Shown here: in pieces, positions 53,422 through 62,499 of the stretch
How the letters are laid out: every line of letters begins with the position of its first letter
Numbering within the stretch: the first letter of the stretch is position 1
Assembly: GCF_010731575.1 (NCBI RefSeq)
Contig: NZ_AP022617.1
Span: forward strand, 3,286,001 to 3,350,000
Length of the DNA: 64,000 nt
Reading direction: 5' to 3'
From: Mycolicibacterium monacense
GTDB lineage: Bacteria > Actinomycetota > Actinomycetes > Mycobacteriales > Mycobacteriaceae
Program-made: the position numbers and the translations under genes
Notes under the pieces: model-generated
What the model was told of the DNA's origin: nothing
What the model saw: only the letters and a program-made list of their open reading frames with translations
Databases searched by the model: none

Positions 53422-54497
53422 CGTTCGGCGTCCGCGCTGCGGATGTAGAGCAGCCGGTCACCCAGTTCCAGCGCGTCGACCTCGGGGGCGTCGACGCGTA
53501 CCAGTGCCCCGTCGCGCACGACACCGAGGACGATGTCGTGCAGGTGGCGCGGCGACCCGCCCGCCTCCTTCGGGGTGACCTCGCGTTCGGCGATCGCGAA
53601 GCCCGCGTCGGGGGTGAGCAGATCCTCCATCATCTCCACCACGCTCGGGGTCTGCGTGGCGATGCCGAGCAGGCGACCGGCGGTCTCGGAGGTCACCACT
53701 GTCGAATCCGCACCGGACTGCTCCAGGAGGTGCTGATTCTCCGCCTCCCGGACCGCGGCGATGATCTTCGCCTTCGGTGCCAGTTCCCGCGCGGTGAGGG
53801 TGACCAGGACCGCGGTGTCGTCGCGGTTGGTGGCGACGATGATCGACTTGGCGTGCTGCGCGCTGGCCAGCCGGAGGACCTCGGAATCGGTGGCGCTGCC
53901 GCGTACCGTCACCAGACCGGCGTTCCGGGCGCGTTCGAGGGCCGCCGGGTTCTCGTCGACCACGACGATGTCGGCCGGTGCGACCTCGTCACCGATCATG
54001 GCGGCCACCGCCGTCCGGCCTTTGGTGCCGTATCCGATGACGACAGTGTGGTTGCGCACCTTGTTCCTCCACTGCTGAATTTTGAACGCCTGACGCGACT
54101 CGGTCGTCAGGGTCTCGACCGTGGTGCCGATCAGCACGATCAGGAACGCCACCCGCAGGGGTGTGATCACGACGATGTTGACGAAGCGGGCGCCCTCGGT
54201 GACCGGGGTGATGTCGCCGTAGCCCGTCGTCGACAGCGAGACGGTCGCGTAGTAGAAGCAATCGAGCAGAGACAGCCCGTCGGTCTGGGTGTCCCGGTAC
54301 CCGTCACGGTCGATGTAGACGATGAGCACGACCGCGCAGAGCACCGCGAACGCGATGACGATTCGCTTGGTGATCCGCACCCACGGGCTGGGCACGTCCT
54401 GCGGGATCGTGACCCGGTCGACGAGCGAGTGGACGGGCTGGTCGGCCAGCGACTGGTTGATTCGTCCGAGCCGACGCCGGAGACGGCCTTTAGCCAC
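53418..54497 (-). CDS. Two-TM potassium channel with TrkA-N (RCK) domain, Rv3200c homologue
   Basis: Ion channel subunit of 359 residues. Two membrane helices (about 43-62 and 105-126) flank the pore with selectivity filter TGYGD (91-95). The cytoplasmic part contains an RCK domain beginning VVIGYGTKGR (152-161) and a TrkA-C-like end. It probably tetramerises and is gated by a nucleotide or divalent ion. It overlaps nudC by four bases, an NADH-cleaving enzyme, which suggests but does not prove a link to NAD(H) sensing. Confidence 0.94.
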   Translation of the reverse strand: MAKGRLRRRLGRINQSLADQPVHSLVDRVTIPQDVPSPWVRITKRIVIAFAVLCAVVLIVYIDRDGYRDTQTDGLSLLDCFYYATVSLSTTGYGDITPVTEGARFVNIVVITPLRVAFLIVLIGTTVETLTTESRQAFKIQQWRNKVRNHTVVIGYGTKGRTAVAAMIGDEVAPADIVVVDENPAALERARNAGLVTVRGSATDSEVLRLASAQHAKSIIVATNRDDTAVLVTLTARELAPKAKIIAAVREAENQHLLEQSGADSTVVTSETAGRLLGIATQTPSVVEMMEDLLTPDAGFAIAEREVTPKEAGGSPRHLHDIVLGVVRDGALVRVDAPEVDALELGDRLLYIRSADAER

Positions 54498-54543
54498 GAG
54501 GGTCCGTCATCGAGTGGGACTGTCGCACCAGCACAATGTAATC

Positions 54544-54939
54544 ATGACCTCTCCCTCAGCCGTCTTGCAGCGCAACGCCGGGTCCAAACTGGCCAACCGG
54601 ATGGCGGCGATGCTGGCCGGTATCGGCATCCTGCACTTCGTCGCCCCGAAGCCGTTCGACGGCATCATCCCGGCGGAGTTGCCCGGGAGCCCGCGGTTTT
54701 ACACCTATGCCTCGGGGGTGGCCGAACTCGGAGTCGCCGCCGCGTTGGCGGCGCCGCAGACCCGCAAGGCGGGTGCCCTCGCCGCGGTCGCGCTGTACGT
54801 GGCGGTCTTTCCCGGCAACGTCAACATGGTGCGGCTGTGGTGGGACAAGCCGTGGCCGATGCGCATCGCCGCGATCGCCCGGTTGCCGCTGCAGATCCCG
54901 ATGATCACCCAGGCGCTCAAGATCTACCGCACCTCCTGA
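54544..54939 (+). CDS. DoxX-like membrane protein
   Basis: Integral membrane protein of 131 residues with about four helices. MAAMLAGIGILHFVAPKPFD and PRFYTYASGVAELGVAAALA are typical of the DoxX-like family. It is divergent from the channel gene and its last 16 bases overlap the convergent end of adnB. Function unknown; in M. tuberculosis the neighbouring genes appear to lie side by side without it. Confidence 0.85.
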   Translation: MTSPSAVLQRNAGSKLANRMAAMLAGIGILHFVAPKPFDGIIPAELPGSPRFYTYASGVAELGVAAALAAPQTRKAGALAAVALYVAVFPGNVNMVRLWWDKPWPMRIAAIARLPLQIPMITQALKIYRTS

Positions 54940-57900
54940 CCCGCCGGTTCCCGCGCCGCCGCCAGCAGCGCCGCGAGATCCTCCACATCCGGTAGGCCGG
55001 CCGGGCGAAGCGTCTGGTTCGGGCGGACGTAGTGGAACGCCGCCCGCACCCGCTCCACCGGGCATCCGCTCAGTTGCGCCCACGCCAGCCGGTAGACGGC
55101 GAGCTGGATCGCGGCGTGCTCAGCGGCCGAGGGTGTGTCCGGCGCCGCCCCGGTCTTCCAGTCGACGATGGTGGCGCCGCCGTCGTCATCGGCGAACACC
55201 GCGTCGATGCGGCCCCGCACCATCGTCTCCCCGATAACCATGTCGAACGGCACCTCGACGTCGATCGGTGTGCGGGCGGCCCACGGGGACAACATGAACG
55301 ACGTCTGCAGTTCGGTGAGCTGTTCGGCTTCGGTGCGCCTGAAGTCGCTGTCGACGGCCCCGGGCAGATCGTCGAGGTCGAACAACCGCTCGGCCCCGAA
55401 GTAGCGCTGCACCCAGTCGTGAAAAGCCGTGCCCAGCGAGGCATTCGGGTCGGGTCGGGTGGGCACCCGGCGGTTGAGTCGGGACAGCACCGCGTCCGGG
55501 TCGTTGCTGAGGTTCACCAGCGTGCTCACCGAGACCTCGGCCGGCAGTGTCAGCGGTGGCTTCTGCGCGGCCCGTTCACGTTCGGCGAGCAGCGCGTCCA
55601 CGTCGGCCGCCCAGCCGTCGACATCCTGAACCGTCTCCACCGCACCGGCCATAGCCCGGGCCACCAACTGCGCGCCGCGGTCGACCGCGGCGCGTCGGCC
55701 GCCGGCCGGGTCGGCGGGCCAGAGCACCTCTTTGACGTTGTCGCGCAACGGGTTCTTCTCACCCTCGGCCGGCGCCGGCGCCCACTGGTCGACCACTCCG
55801 CAGGGCTGCCCGGCCTGCTCAGCGCGGTCGATGATGTCCTTGAGCTCCTCCAGGAACTCCGACGGGCCCCGCGGTTTCGCCTCCGTCGCACCCCAGTGGT
55901 GTCCGGAGAGCAGCAGTGTGTCCTCGGCGCGGGTGAGCGCGACGTACAGCAGCCGCCGCTCCTCGTCGACGCGACGCTGCTCGAGGTGGCGTTTGTGGTC
56001 GTTGATCCTGTCCGACAGGATCTTTCGATCGTTGACGTCGGAGGTGTCGAGCACCGGCACGCCATGGTCGGTGGTGGTCGCCCGGTCGCCGCGCAGCAGC
56101 GGGGGCAGATCCGCCGGATCGGTCAGCCACGTGCGGGCCTGCGCGGTCGACGGGAAGATCCGTCCGCTCAGATGCGGCACCGCCACCACCTGCCATTCCA
56201 ACCCCTTGGCGGCGTGCACCGTCAGGATCTGCACCCGCTCGGTGGAGACGGCGAGATCCGCGGGCGCCAGACCGTTCTCGCGCTCCATCGCCGCGTCGAG
56301 ATAGGCGAGCAGCCCGCTGATCGTGGCGCCGGGCCGGCCCGCGTAGTCGGCGACGACGTCGACGAAGGCGTCGAGGTGTTCGGTCCCCGACCAACCCGCA
56401 GGCACCGGCATGGCTGCGCGGGCCTCGACGTCGACGCCGAGCACCCGGCGCACCTCGGTGACGAGGTCGGGTAGCGCGATGCCGAGGTGCCCACGCAGCG
56501 AGGTCAATTCGCGTCCGAGCGCGACGATGCGGCGGTAGCCCTCCGGTGAGTACCGCTCGGCGGGACCCGGATCACAGATCGCGTCGGCCAGACAGGCCGC
56601 ATCGGCGTCCGGTGCGGCCCGGGCGACGATCTCTGCCGCCGTCGCCTCCGGACCCGGTCCACCGTCGTCGAGTTCGACAGCCCGCCGCCACAGCGCCGCG
56701 ATGTCGCGTCCGCCGAGTCGCCACCGCGGACCGGTCACGGTGCGCATCGCCGCCGCACCCGCGGTGGGATCGGCCACCAGACGCAACATCGCCACCACGT
56801 CGGCGACCTCGGCGACCCCGAGCAGACCGGCCAAACCCACCACCTCCACGGGCACACCCCGCGCTGTGAGCGCCTCGGCCATCGGTGCCGCGTCCGCGTT
56901 GCGGCGCAGCAGCACCGCCGCCGTGGGCGGGGCCTCGTCCTCGGCACGGGCGGCGTCGTAGCGACGGGCCACCTCGTCGGCCAACCAGTCACGTTCTGCG
57001 GCAACGTTGTCGAGCAGTGCGAGCCGGATGGTGCCGGGCTCCGCGCCCGGCCGCGGCCGCAGCGACCGCACCGCCACCGAACGCTGCCGCGCTTCAGCGG
57101 ACACCGCGTTGGCCAGATGCAGTGTGCTCGGCGGATTGCGCCAACTGGTGCGCAGCTCCAGGACGCGGGCGGGAGTGCAGTCGGAGAGGGGGAAGTCGGT
57201 GGCGAAGCGGGGCAGGTTGGTCGCCGACGCACCGCGCCAGCCGTAGATCGACTGGATCGGGTCGCCGACCGCGGTCAACGCCAGACCGTCGTCCACACCG
57301 CCCCCGAACAGCGCCGACAGCGCCACCCGCTGGGCGTGTCCGGTGTCCTGGTACTCGTCGAGCAACACCACGCGGTAGCGGGCCCGCAGCTCGGCGCCGA
57401 CCTGCGGGTGGGCGGCGGCGAGCCGGGCGGCGGCGGCCATCTGCATCCCGAAGTCCATCACCTTCTCGGACTGCATCCGCCGGTGCAGGGCGTCGACCAA
57501 CGGGATGAGCTCGGTGCGCTCGGTCTGTGTCGCCAGCATCCGCAGCAGCCACTGGCTCGGCCCGCGGTCACGCTGATAGGGCCCGGCGGGCAGGGTGTGC
57601 ACCAGCCGCTCGAGCTCGACGTGGGTGTCGCGCAACTCGTCGGTGTCGACCAGATGCTCGGCGAGTTGGCCGGCGAGGCGCAGCACCATGTCGGTGACCG
57701 CCGCCGGCGTCTTGTCGATCTCGAGCGGGCCGGGATGTTCGCACACCACGCGATGGGCCAACTGCCACAGTTCGGTCTCACCGAGCAACCGGGTCTCCGG
57801 CTCGATCGGCAGCAGCAGACCGTGGTCGCGCAGCAGCATGCCGGCGAACGCGTGGTAGGTGCTGACCGTCGGCGGGTCGTCGGTGGCTCCGAGTCCCGGG

Positions 57901-58199
57901 CCGATGCCGGGCACCAACCCGGCACCGGACAACCGCGCCAGCCGGGTGCGTACCCGGCGCAACAACTGACCGGCCGCCTTACGGGTGAAGGTCAGCCCGA
58001 GCACCTGCCCCGGTGTGGCATAGCCGTTGGCGACCAGCCACACCACCCGAGCGGCCATGGTCTCGGTTTTGCCCGCACCCGCCCCGGCGATCACGACGAC
58101 CGGGCCCGGCGGCGCGGCGATGACCGCCGCCTGTTCGTCGGTGGGGGCGAAAAGGCCCAGCGCCGAGGCCAATTCGGCGGGACTGTACCGCGCGGTCAT
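54924..58199 (-). CDS. adnB: AdnB subunit of the mycobacterial helicase-nuclease
   Basis: Protein of 1091 residues that, with AdnA, resects double-strand DNA ends for recombination. It has a full UvrD-type motor: Walker A GAGAGKT (39-45), LLDEYQDTGHAQR, GDPIQSIYGWRGA and LLYVALTRAEDTLLL. The C-terminal RecB-type nuclease has GRIDAVFADDDGGATIVDWKTG with the D-x-K catalytic motif. The ATG at 58199 overlaps the adnA stop (ATGA), so the two subunits are co-translated. Homologue of Rv3201c. Confidence 0.96.
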   Translation of the reverse strand: MTARYSPAELASALGLFAPTDEQAAVIAAPPGPVVVIAGAGAGKTETMAARVVWLVANGYATPGQVLGLTFTRKAAGQLLRRVRTRLARLSGAGLVPGIGPGLGATDDPPTVSTYHAFAGMLLRDHGLLLPIEPETRLLGETELWQLAHRVVCEHPGPLEIDKTPAAVTDMVLRLAGQLAEHLVDTDELRDTHVELERLVHTLPAGPYQRDRGPSQWLLRMLATQTERTELIPLVDALHRRMQSEKVMDFGMQMAAAARLAAAHPQVGAELRARYRVVLLDEYQDTGHAQRVALSALFGGGVDDGLALTAVGDPIQSIYGWRGASATNLPRFATDFPLSDCTPARVLELRTSWRNPPSTLHLANAVSAEARQRSVAVRSLRPRPGAEPGTIRLALLDNVAAERDWLADEVARRYDAARAEDEAPPTAAVLLRRNADAAPMAEALTARGVPVEVVGLAGLLGVAEVADVVAMLRLVADPTAGAAAMRTVTGPRWRLGGRDIAALWRRAVELDDGGPGPEATAAEIVARAAPDADAACLADAICDPGPAERYSPEGYRRIVALGRELTSLRGHLGIALPDLVTEVRRVLGVDVEARAAMPVPAGWSGTEHLDAFVDVVADYAGRPGATISGLLAYLDAAMERENGLAPADLAVSTERVQILTVHAAKGLEWQVVAVPHLSGRIFPSTAQARTWLTDPADLPPLLRGDRATTTDHGVPVLDTSDVNDRKILSDRINDHKRHLEQRRVDEERRLLYVALTRAEDTLLLSGHHWGATEAKPRGPSEFLEELKDIIDRAEQAGQPCGVVDQWAPAPAEGEKNPLRDNVKEVLWPADPAGGRRAAVDRGAQLVARAMAGAVETVQDVDGWAADVDALLAERERAAQKPPLTLPAEVSVSTLVNLSNDPDAVLSRLNRRVPTRPDPNASLGTAFHDWVQRYFGAERLFDLDDLPGAVDSDFRRTEAEQLTELQTSFMLSPWAARTPIDVEVPFDMVIGETMVRGRIDAVFADDDGGATIVDWKTGAAPDTPSAAEHAAIQLAVYRLAWAQLSGCPVERVRAAFHYVRPNQTLRPAGLPDVEDLAALLAAAREPAGQEVR

Positions 58200-61100
58200 G
58201 CGCGCTCCCCCGCGGACTGGGCGGGGCAGCTGCTGCGCACCGGACAGTGCGCGCAGCTGTCGTTGACCCGTGCGACGAACCCCGGTCCCTGGGTGGCGGC
58301 GGCGGCCTCGCCGACGTCCTGCCGCCACTGCGCGACGGTGTCGGGGGTCAGCGCGTCCTGTTCGCGTTCCGTCGGCCCGGCCGCACCGCTCTTGCCCAGG
58401 TAGACCAGTTTGCCGCCGCCGGGCACGTCACCCTCGGCGAGCAGGCCCGCCGCGACGGCCAGTTGGTACATCGCCAGCTGGGCGTGCCGCTGGGCGTCGT
58501 CCTTGGTGACCGGGCTCTTACCGGTCTTGATGTCCACGACGACGAGCCGGCCGGCGCTGTCGCGCTCCAGCCGGTCGAGGCGGCCGCGCACCCGGACCGC
58601 GGGCCTGCCGTCGTCGGCGTCGCAGACGACACCGTCGACGTCGATCTCGGTGCCGACCTCGGTCAGCTCGCGGCGGGTCTGGGCGCGCCACTGCTCGAAC
58701 GCCGACAGCATGGCCTGATGGCGGGTGAGTTCGTTGTCGGCGTGCCACTGCGCCTCGTACGGCAGGTCCGCCCACACCCGCTCGAGGTCGTTGAGCAGCT
58801 GGCTCTCGGTCCTGCCCGGTTCGGAGACCAGCGCGTGCAGCAGCGATCCGACCGCCGAACGAACGTCACGACCATCACGCCCACCGTGGCGTTCGAGCAG
58901 CCAGCGCAGCGGGCAGTCGGTCAGGGCCTGCAGCGTCGATGGCGACAGCGTGACCACCTGCTGCTCGTCGTTCCACAACGGCTCGTCGGTGGACAGCGCC
59001 GTCATGGCGTGCCACTGACCGGGGTCGGCGCCGGGGACGCCCGCCGCGGCCAGTCGCGCCAGCTGGGCGGCCGCGCACTCGCGGGCCGCGTCGTCGACGG
59101 CGCCGTCGGGGGCGCACACCACCGCCCGCAGCCGGCCGACCAGCGCCGACGGCGCCAGCACGCGCGGCGCCCGCACGGGGGCGGGCGGACCGTCACCCGG
59201 ATCGGTGGCCAGTGCGGTCAGTTCCTGGCAGAACGGCGACGGCAACATCGCTTCGGCGCCCGAGTCGCTGTCGACGGCGGTCACCAGGACCCGGCGCCGG
59301 GCGCGGCCGAGCGCGGCGATCAGCAGCCGGCGTTCCTCGGCGAGCAGCGGTGCGCGCGTCGACACCGCGTCGGACGCGGAATCGGTCACGCCGTCGAGCA
59401 CGTCGACCAGGCGTTGGGTGCCCAGGACCCCGCCGCGCGGGATCGTGTTCGGCCACAGGCCTTCCTGCAGCCCGGCGACCACGACGAGGTCCCATTCGCC
59501 CGCCAACGCGGCATGGGCGCTGAGCACCGCGACGGCCTCCGGGTCGCGCCGCTCACCGCGGCGGCCGGGCGGCAGGCCGAGCGCGGCGACATGGTCGAGG
59601 AGACCGCGCACCGACGCCCCCGCGGTGCGGGTCACGTACTGGTCGGCGACGTCGAACAGGGCGGTGACGGCGTCGAGGTCGCGATCCGCCTGGGCGCCCG
59701 CGGCTCCGCCGCGTTCACTGGCCGCGAGCCACCGCCGCTGCAGCCCGCTGCGGTGCCAGGCCTGCCAGAGGGTGTGCCGGGGGTCGAGTCCGTCGTCGAC
59801 GCTGCGGCGCGCGGCCGCGAGCACGGACCGGACGCGGCGCAGCGGCCGCTGCAGTTCGGCCGACACGTCCGACGCCGCCGGCAAGGGGCCGGTGAGCGCG
59901 TCGACGAGCAGGTCGGTGAACTCACGTGGGGGCTGGCTACCGTCGGCGCGGCGCAGCGCCCGGCGCACCTGGCGCATTGTGACCGGATCGACCCGGCCGA
60001 CCGGGCCGGAGAGCAGCGCCTCGGCCTGGGCTCCGGTCAAACCGTCGGCGGTGGCCTCGAGCACCGTCAGCAGGGCGCGCGCGGCCGGCTCCTCGACCAG
60101 CGGTGCGGCCGCGGGCAGGTCGACGGGAACCCCGGCGGCGGTCAGCGCACGGGCCAGCGGCGCCCCGGCACGCGGCAGTGAGCGCACGATGACGGCCATC
60201 TCGGACCACGGCACCCCGTCGACGAGGTGCGCGCGGCGAAGCGCATCGGCGATGAGCGCCGATTCGGCATGGGCCGTCGCGGCGACCCGTACCGCGACCG
60301 AGCCGTCACCGCGGCCGTCCTCGTTGCCGACGAATTCAGGGCGCGGCCCGGGCAGGCGCCGCGCGATTCCGCTCATCGCACGCGCCACCGCGGGTGCGCA
60401 ACGGTGTGAGCGGGTCAGGACGATCGCGCTGCCCTCCTCCGTGCGCAGCAGTGCCGGGTCCGCGCCGCGGTAGCCGAACACCGATTGGTCGGGGTCACCG
60501 GCGAATACGGTCAGATCGGCACCGGCGGCCAGTACCCGCACCAGCCGGGCGGCCTGCGGGTCGAGGTGCTGGGCGTCGTCGACCAGGAGTAGTCCGATGC
60601 GGTTGCGTTCGGCCGCCAGCAGATCGGCGTCCATGGCGAACGCCTCGAGTGCGGCGCCGACGAGTTCGGCCGCCCCGAGTGCGGGCGTCGTCGCCTGGGG
60701 AGCGGCCATGCCGACCGCCGAGCGCAGCAGCATGATCTGCTCGTAGGCCTGCGCGAACCGGCCGGCGGCGGCCCATTCCGGGCGGCGGGACAACCGGCCG
60801 AGGCGTTGCAGCGCAACAGGATCGACACCGCGTTCGGTGCACCGGGCCATCAGGTCGCGCAGTTCGGTGGCGAATCCGGCGGTGGTGAGTGCCGGGCGCA
60901 GTGCGGCCGGCCAGGCGACGGCCGAACGGTCACCGTCCTCGAGGTCGCCTGCGAGCAGTTCGCGGATGATCCCGTCCTGTTCGGCGCTGGTGATCAGCCG
61001 CGGCGGCGCGTCGCCGTTGCGCTGGGCGGCCAGCCGCAGCACCGCGAACGCATAGGAGTGGACCGTGCGGACCAGTGGTGCGCGCACCACCTGGCGGGCG

Positions 61101-61351
61101 CCGCCGTCGAGCAGTCTGCGGGTGACCGCCGCGCGGGCCGCCGACCGGAGCGACGCCGAACCGGTCAGGAGCAGAACCGATTCCGGATCGACGCCGGCGG
61201 CGATGTGCGCGGCCGCGGTGTCGACGAGCAGCGTCGACTTCCCGGTGCCGGGACCGCCGAACAGACGCACCACACCGCGCCGCCCCGGCTCGAGCAGCGA
61301 GCGCGGCTCGGTGTGCGCGGCGGTGGTCGCTTCGACGTCCGGTGCGGTCAT
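58196..61351 (-). CDS. adnA: AdnA subunit of the mycobacterial helicase-nuclease
   Basis: Partner subunit of 1051 residues. An N-terminal UvrD-like motor starts with FGGPGTGKST (31-40); its later motifs are less regular than in AdnB, in line with the weaker motor role known for AdnA. The C-terminal nuclease has GRLDRLERDSAGRLVVVDIKTGK. C in LTDCPLRW together with CAHCPVRSSC near the end (four cysteines) fits an AddB-type iron-sulphur cluster. It is the first gene of adnAB and has a damage-type promoter. Homologue of Rv3202c. Confidence 0.96.
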   Translation of the reverse strand: MTAPDVEATTAAHTEPRSLLEPGRRGVVRLFGGPGTGKSTLLVDTAAAHIAAGVDPESVLLLTGSASLRSAARAAVTRRLLDGGARQVVRAPLVRTVHSYAFAVLRLAAQRNGDAPPRLITSAEQDGIIRELLAGDLEDGDRSAVAWPAALRPALTTAGFATELRDLMARCTERGVDPVALQRLGRLSRRPEWAAAGRFAQAYEQIMLLRSAVGMAAPQATTPALGAAELVGAALEAFAMDADLLAAERNRIGLLLVDDAQHLDPQAARLVRVLAAGADLTVFAGDPDQSVFGYRGADPALLRTEEGSAIVLTRSHRCAPAVARAMSGIARRLPGPRPEFVGNEDGRGDGSVAVRVAATAHAESALIADALRRAHLVDGVPWSEMAVIVRSLPRAGAPLARALTAAGVPVDLPAAAPLVEEPAARALLTVLEATADGLTGAQAEALLSGPVGRVDPVTMRQVRRALRRADGSQPPREFTDLLVDALTGPLPAASDVSAELQRPLRRVRSVLAAARRSVDDGLDPRHTLWQAWHRSGLQRRWLAASERGGAAGAQADRDLDAVTALFDVADQYVTRTAGASVRGLLDHVAALGLPPGRRGERRDPEAVAVLSAHAALAGEWDLVVVAGLQEGLWPNTIPRGGVLGTQRLVDVLDGVTDSASDAVSTRAPLLAEERRLLIAALGRARRRVLVTAVDSDSGAEAMLPSPFCQELTALATDPGDGPPAPVRAPRVLAPSALVGRLRAVVCAPDGAVDDAARECAAAQLARLAAAGVPGADPGQWHAMTALSTDEPLWNDEQQVVTLSPSTLQALTDCPLRWLLERHGGRDGRDVRSAVGSLLHALVSEPGRTESQLLNDLERVWADLPYEAQWHADNELTRHQAMLSAFEQWRAQTRRELTEVGTEIDVDGVVCDADDGRPAVRVRGRLDRLERDSAGRLVVVDIKTGKSPVTKDDAQRHAQLAMYQLAVAAGLLAEGDVPGGGKLVYLGKSGAAGPTEREQDALTPDTVAQWRQDVGEAAAATQGPGFVARVNDSCAHCPVRSSCPAQSAGERA

Positions 61352-61357
61352 GAGGGC

Positions 61358-61380
61358 ATGAGATCACGGGGGTCCGACAA
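61358..61380 (-). promoter_or_regulatory. DNA-damage (PafBC/RecA-independent) promoter of adnAB
   Basis: Minus-strand TTGTCGGAC (61372-61380), eight bases, then TCTCAT (61358-61363), six bases before the adnA ATG. It shares TTGTCGG, spacing and distance with the uvrD2 promoter, and resembles TTGTCRGTG, N8, TAnnnT with two changes in the first block and one in the second. Confidence 0.6.
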
Positions 61381-61408
61381 GCCGCCGTCGGTGCGGGCTG
61401 GCACCATC

Positions 61409-62197
61409 GTGGACGTGAGCCTGCACGTGCATCGCTACGGTCCGCCGGAACCCGCCCAGCTGCTGGCTGTGCACGGGTTGACCGGCCACGGTCAGCGCTG
61501 GCAGACGCTGGCAACCCGGTATCTGCCCGAGTTCTCCGTCGCCGCACCGGACTTGATCGGTCACGGCAGATCCTCGTGGGCGGCCCCGTGGACGTTGGAC
61601 GCCAACACCGACGCGCTCGCCAGCCTGCTCGACGCCGACGGGGGCGGTCCGGTCGTGGTGGTGGGACACTCCTTCGGTGGTGCGGTCGCGCTGGCCCTGG
61701 CGGCGGCGCGGCCGGATCTCGTGTCCGGGCTGGTGCTGCTCGACCCGGCGGTCGACCTCGACGGTGAGTGGATGCGCGAGATCGCCGACGACATGTTCGC
61801 CTCCCCCGACTACACCGACCGGGCCGAGGCGCGGGCCGAGAAGGTGTCGGGGTCATGGGGGGAGGTGGATTCCGCCGAACTGGACCGCGAACTCGACGAG
61901 CATCTGGTCACCCTGCCGAACGGCCGCAGCGGGTGGCGGATCAGCATTCCGGCGATGATGTCGTACTGGAGTGAGCTGGCCCGGCCGGTGACGGTCCCCC
62001 GAGACGGTACGCCGACCACCCTGGTGCGGGCGTCGCGCACCGACCCGCCGTACGCCACCGACGAGCTGCTCGCGACGCTCGACGCCGCCCTCGGGTCGGA
62101 TCTGACTGTGCTGCAGTGGGATTGCGACCACATGGTGGGTCAGGCGAAGCCGGCGGAGACGGCTGCGGTCATCCGCGAACACCTCGAACGGAGCTGA
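61409..62197 (+). CDS. lipV: Alpha/beta hydrolase LipV
   Basis: Esterase/lipase-type hydrolase of 262 residues. The nucleophile elbow is GHSFGG (S88), the oxyanion strand VHGLTGHG, and the histidine lies in WDCDHMVGQAKP near the end. The sequence and position match M. tuberculosis LipV (Rv3203). The start is set at GTG 61409 by alignment with the remembered LipV N-terminus; GTG 61415 is an alternative. It is divergent from adnA and followed two bases later by the ATL gene. Confidence 0.92.
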   Translation: MDVSLHVHRYGPPEPAQLLAVHGLTGHGQRWQTLATRYLPEFSVAAPDLIGHGRSSWAAPWTLDANTDALASLLDADGGGPVVVVGHSFGGAVALALAAARPDLVSGLVLLDPAVDLDGEWMREIADDMFASPDYTDRAEARAEKVSGSWGEVDSAELDRELDEHLVTLPNGRSGWRISIPAMMSYWSELARPVTVPRDGTPTTLVRASRTDPPYATDELLATLDAALGSDLTVLQWDCDHMVGQAKPAETAAVIREHLERS

Positions 62198-62199
62198 CA

Positions 62200-62499
62200 G
62201 TGGCGGCCATCACCGACGAGCAGGTGGAGGCCGTGCGCGCACTGGTGGCGCAGATTCCCCCGGCCCGGGTCGCCACCTATGGTGACATCGCCGATGCGGC
62301 AGGGTTGTCCAGCCCCCGGATCGTCGGCTGGATCATGCGCACCGACTCGTCGGATCTACCGTGGCACCGCGTGATCGGCGCATCCGGCAGGCCCGCACCG
62401 CATCTGGCCACCCGGCAGCTCGAACTGCTGCGCGCAGAGGGCGTTCTGGCCGTCGACGGCCGGGTGCCCCTGCGGGATGTCCGGCACACCTTCGGTTAG
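62200..62499 (+). CDS. Alkyltransferase-like DNA-repair protein (ATL), Rv3204 homologue
   Basis: Protein of 99 residues of the MGMT C-terminal fold. The active-site motif reads PWHRV (54-58), with tryptophan where O6-methylguanine methyltransferases have cysteine, so it can bind but not repair alkylated guanine; ATL proteins hand such lesions to nucleotide excision repair. The helix-turn-helix region TYGDIADAAGLSSPRIVGWIM is intact. GGAG precedes the GTG. It is co-directional with lipV and overlaps the convergent next gene by four bases. Confidence 0.93.
   Translation: MAAITDEQVEAVRALVAQIPPARVATYGDIADAAGLSSPRIVGWIMRTDSSDLPWHRVIGASGRPAPHLATRQLELLRAEGVLAVDGRVPLRDVRHTFG

Noticed and set aside
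58247..60181. Open frame of 644 codons opposite adnA
   Set aside because: Shadow frame of adnA; no family pattern, whereas the minus strand carries clear helicase and nuclease motifs.
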